NCBI RefSeq assembly: GCF_900116015.1
Contig: NZ_FOYH01000004.1
Coordinates: 62,001 to 126,000 of the forward strand
Direction: 5' to 3'
Origin: Enterobacter sp. kpr-6
GTDB lineage: Bacteria > Pseudomonadota > Gammaproteobacteria > Enterobacterales > Enterobacteriaceae
Length of the DNA: 64,000 nucleotides
Below the pieces are notes generated by a model, which worked only from the letters and a program-made list of their open reading frames with translations, did no database searches and was not told where the DNA came from. Numbering within the stretch: the first letter of the stretch is position 1; each line of letters begins with the position of its first letter. Shown piece by piece: positions 62,549 to 64,000 of this stretch. The position numbers and the translations under genes are program-made.

Positions 62549-63895
62549 TTAAGGCTCCATCACTTCAACAACCACGTCTGTTGACCAGTTTTCCTCTCCG
62601 TTAATCACCTTTCCTTCCTTACAAGCTTTCGCCATTTTGTGGAGCTGAGAAGTGACATCATCATTGAAGTCAAAGCTGCGCCAGACATATGGGAAGTCGA
62701 TACGCCAGTAGCCCATCCCCTGATCAAAGCGGATCTTCAGCACCTGGCCATTGTCAAAGTTCACCATCAATTTACGATGATGTGGAATATCTCGCGGGTA
62801 GTCGAACACCGTTATGTCAGCCGCTTTACCCATTGAGGCGGCAAACCACTGGTCAGCAAAATCCTGAAAATCAGCTTCACTCATCCAGTCGTGGGACGGT
62901 CGATTGCCTGGGCGATCTTTGTTTTTGAATAAGGTATCAATCACTACTTCCGCATCTTTGGTCATTAAGGTTTTCAGAGGCTTAAGTAAAGTGCTCAGTA
63001 ATGCCAGCGCAACCGGGTTTTGCAGATAGCGATCGGTATAGTGAATATGGGTAATTCGGTTTGTTTTCATCAGGTTTTGTACTTTTTCATGGCCGTCAAA
63101 AAGTACATCCCAGAAGCGTTGGCCAAATTGCGAAAACGGGCCATTCAACTCTTTATGAATTTGAATGTCTTTAACCGGCTCAGTATAGTTCGCTGTGATT
63201 GCTGGCAGTGCGAACTCACGCAGAGCAGCAGGGCGATAGCATTGGCTGCGAACCACCAGCTCGTCATTCTGATGCCAGTGCGGCCCCGGCACCGTGGCTT
63301 GCTGGCTGCGTGATGCTAGCGTTATGACACGATCGGCGAAAGCGATTTGCGCCACAATAGGGAATGATACTTCCTGTTCGGCATGGCACAACCTTACGCC
63401 AATAGCTGCAAACTGCGCCAGTTCGTGCAACACCTCCGGATCGTCAACACCTGCGGGAATGACAATCTCAACCGCGACATTGTCTTTAAGCCGGTAGTTC
63501 TGGATTGCCGCGCGGAACTGCCGGGCATACAAATCCCACTCGTTGAGCGGCCCGTTCATCCACAGCGTAAGTTTATCTGCCCCTTCGTTAATTGCGCGAC
63601 GTACAGCATCTTCGATGGTTCCAGGACAATACTGCGCATCGGGCAGCGAGAACTTCTCCTCGTCTGGCAAACCAATATAGTGGCTGAAATCATCCCCCAG
63701 CCAGGCCAGTGCGGCTTTGCGATCCAGATGGTCATGATCGTGACGCGTCTGCGAATCGAGTAAACAATCGCTACAGGCGGTATCGCAGTGGGTGCACCCT
63801 AGCTGTTTGACCATTCCCTGAAGTATCGCTTCAATATGCAATGGTGCACTGGAAGCAAACCCCGCACCGCCGCTAATGATGTCGTATAGGCTATG
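62549..63895 (-). pseudogene. C-terminal part of a DUF1998 helicase (Druantia DruE type)
   Basis: The recognisable frame runs from about 63895, reading [20 protein letters not shown], then [20 protein letters not shown] and [13 protein letters not shown]: the DUF1998 (MZB) domain with its four Cys, then about 360 residues of carboxy-terminal region. TTG at 63841 is internal, not a start. The frame is closed by a TAA at 63956-63958, and no helicase domain precedes it. DruE is the best guess; DrmB-type families share DUF1998. Confidence 0.65.
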
Positions 63896-64000
63896 AAGAA
63901 GGTATTGGTAGCTCTGTAGAATTATTCTGTACCAACGGCGATTGCGGTGAGCGAATTACTCGTGACAACACTCGTCAAGTGCTGCAGCCCGCTGGGTTTG
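63880..64000 (+). pseudogene. Helicase fragment on the opposite strand (inverted)
   Basis: Plus-strand frame, open to the right edge, reading [14 protein letters not shown], then [19 protein letters not shown] and PAGF. The C-x4-C segment and QPAGF fit the zinc region that precedes DUF1998 in DruE-like helicases. No start; a TGA at 63877-63879 closes it on the left. It overlaps the minus-strand fragment at GCTATGAAGAAG (63890-63901 region). Confidence 0.5.

Noticed and set aside
63839-63841. TTG at 63841 as the real start of the DUF1998 protein
   Set aside because: Conserved DUF1998 residues ([13 protein letters not shown]) are encoded in frame upstream of it, so it is internal.

Overview
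The window is a stretch of chromosome from an enteric gammaproteobacterium close to Enterobacter, Lelliottia or Leclercia. It is not Escherichia coli K-12. The order ytfR-ytfT-yjfF, fbp, mpl, darP, tldE, cybC, nrdG-nrdD, treC-treB-treR, ridA, pyrI-pyrB, argI, rraB, valS-holC-pepA, lptF-lptG, ahr, leuX is the enterobacterial backbone. miaE, an arginine deiminase locus between pyrBI and argI, and an intact cybC point away from K-12. GC-rich, palindrome-rich repeats sit at eleven gene boundaries. These assignments come from reading translated sequence against remembered families; no database search was run.

Layout. 1-4070: tail of the galactofuranose ABC transporter and a chemoreceptor behind a sigma-28 promoter. 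4.1-16.8 kb: central metabolism and housekeeping (fbp, mpl, darP, tldE, cybC), the anaerobic ribonucleotide reductase pair, and the trehalose operon with its repressor. 17.2-20.1 kb: a TRAP transporter (P-Q-M) where K-12 has mgtA. 20.2-22.6 kb: a foreign-looking patch holding a periplasmic protein, a short RidA-like relic, a possible toxin and two membrane-anchored proteins that could be immunity proteins. 22.7-32.4 kb: nitrogen and pyrimidine metabolism: ridA, pyrBI with leader pyrL, an arginine deiminase operon with its own ArgR paralogue and permease, yjgK, and argI with twin ARG boxes. 32.5-37.6 kb: rraB, miaE, an unknown, an acetyltransferase, and a YjgN/M48 peptidase pair. 37.7-38.7 kb: a short accessory insert (DUF3289-like stub and DUF943-like protein). 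38.8-49.2 kb: valS-holC, pepA, lptFG, a one-chain dihydroxyacetone kinase and ahr. 49.3-51.0 kb: a two-gene methyltransferase/HNH nuclease module.

51.2 kb to the end: a genomic island at the 3' end of leuX (tRNA-Leu CAA). It carries a P4-type integrase, an EcoKI-like (type IA) restriction-modification operon hsdR-hsdM-hsdS, a Septu-like AAA ATPase/HNH pair directly downstream of hsdS, the end of an IS256-type element, and the carboxy-terminal part of a DUF1998 helicase of Druantia DruE type. At the right edge the opposite strand begins to encode what looks like another part of the same helicase, so the gene appears broken by an inversion.

Points most worth following: the inversion junction near 63.88-63.90 kb; the Septu-like pair with altered HNH cysteines fused into the hsd operon; the 13-C tract before hsdR; the extra carboxy-terminal domain on HsdS; the RidA relic flanking the AT-rich toxin-like patch; and the ArgR paralogue that lacks the usual arginine-binding acidic pair.
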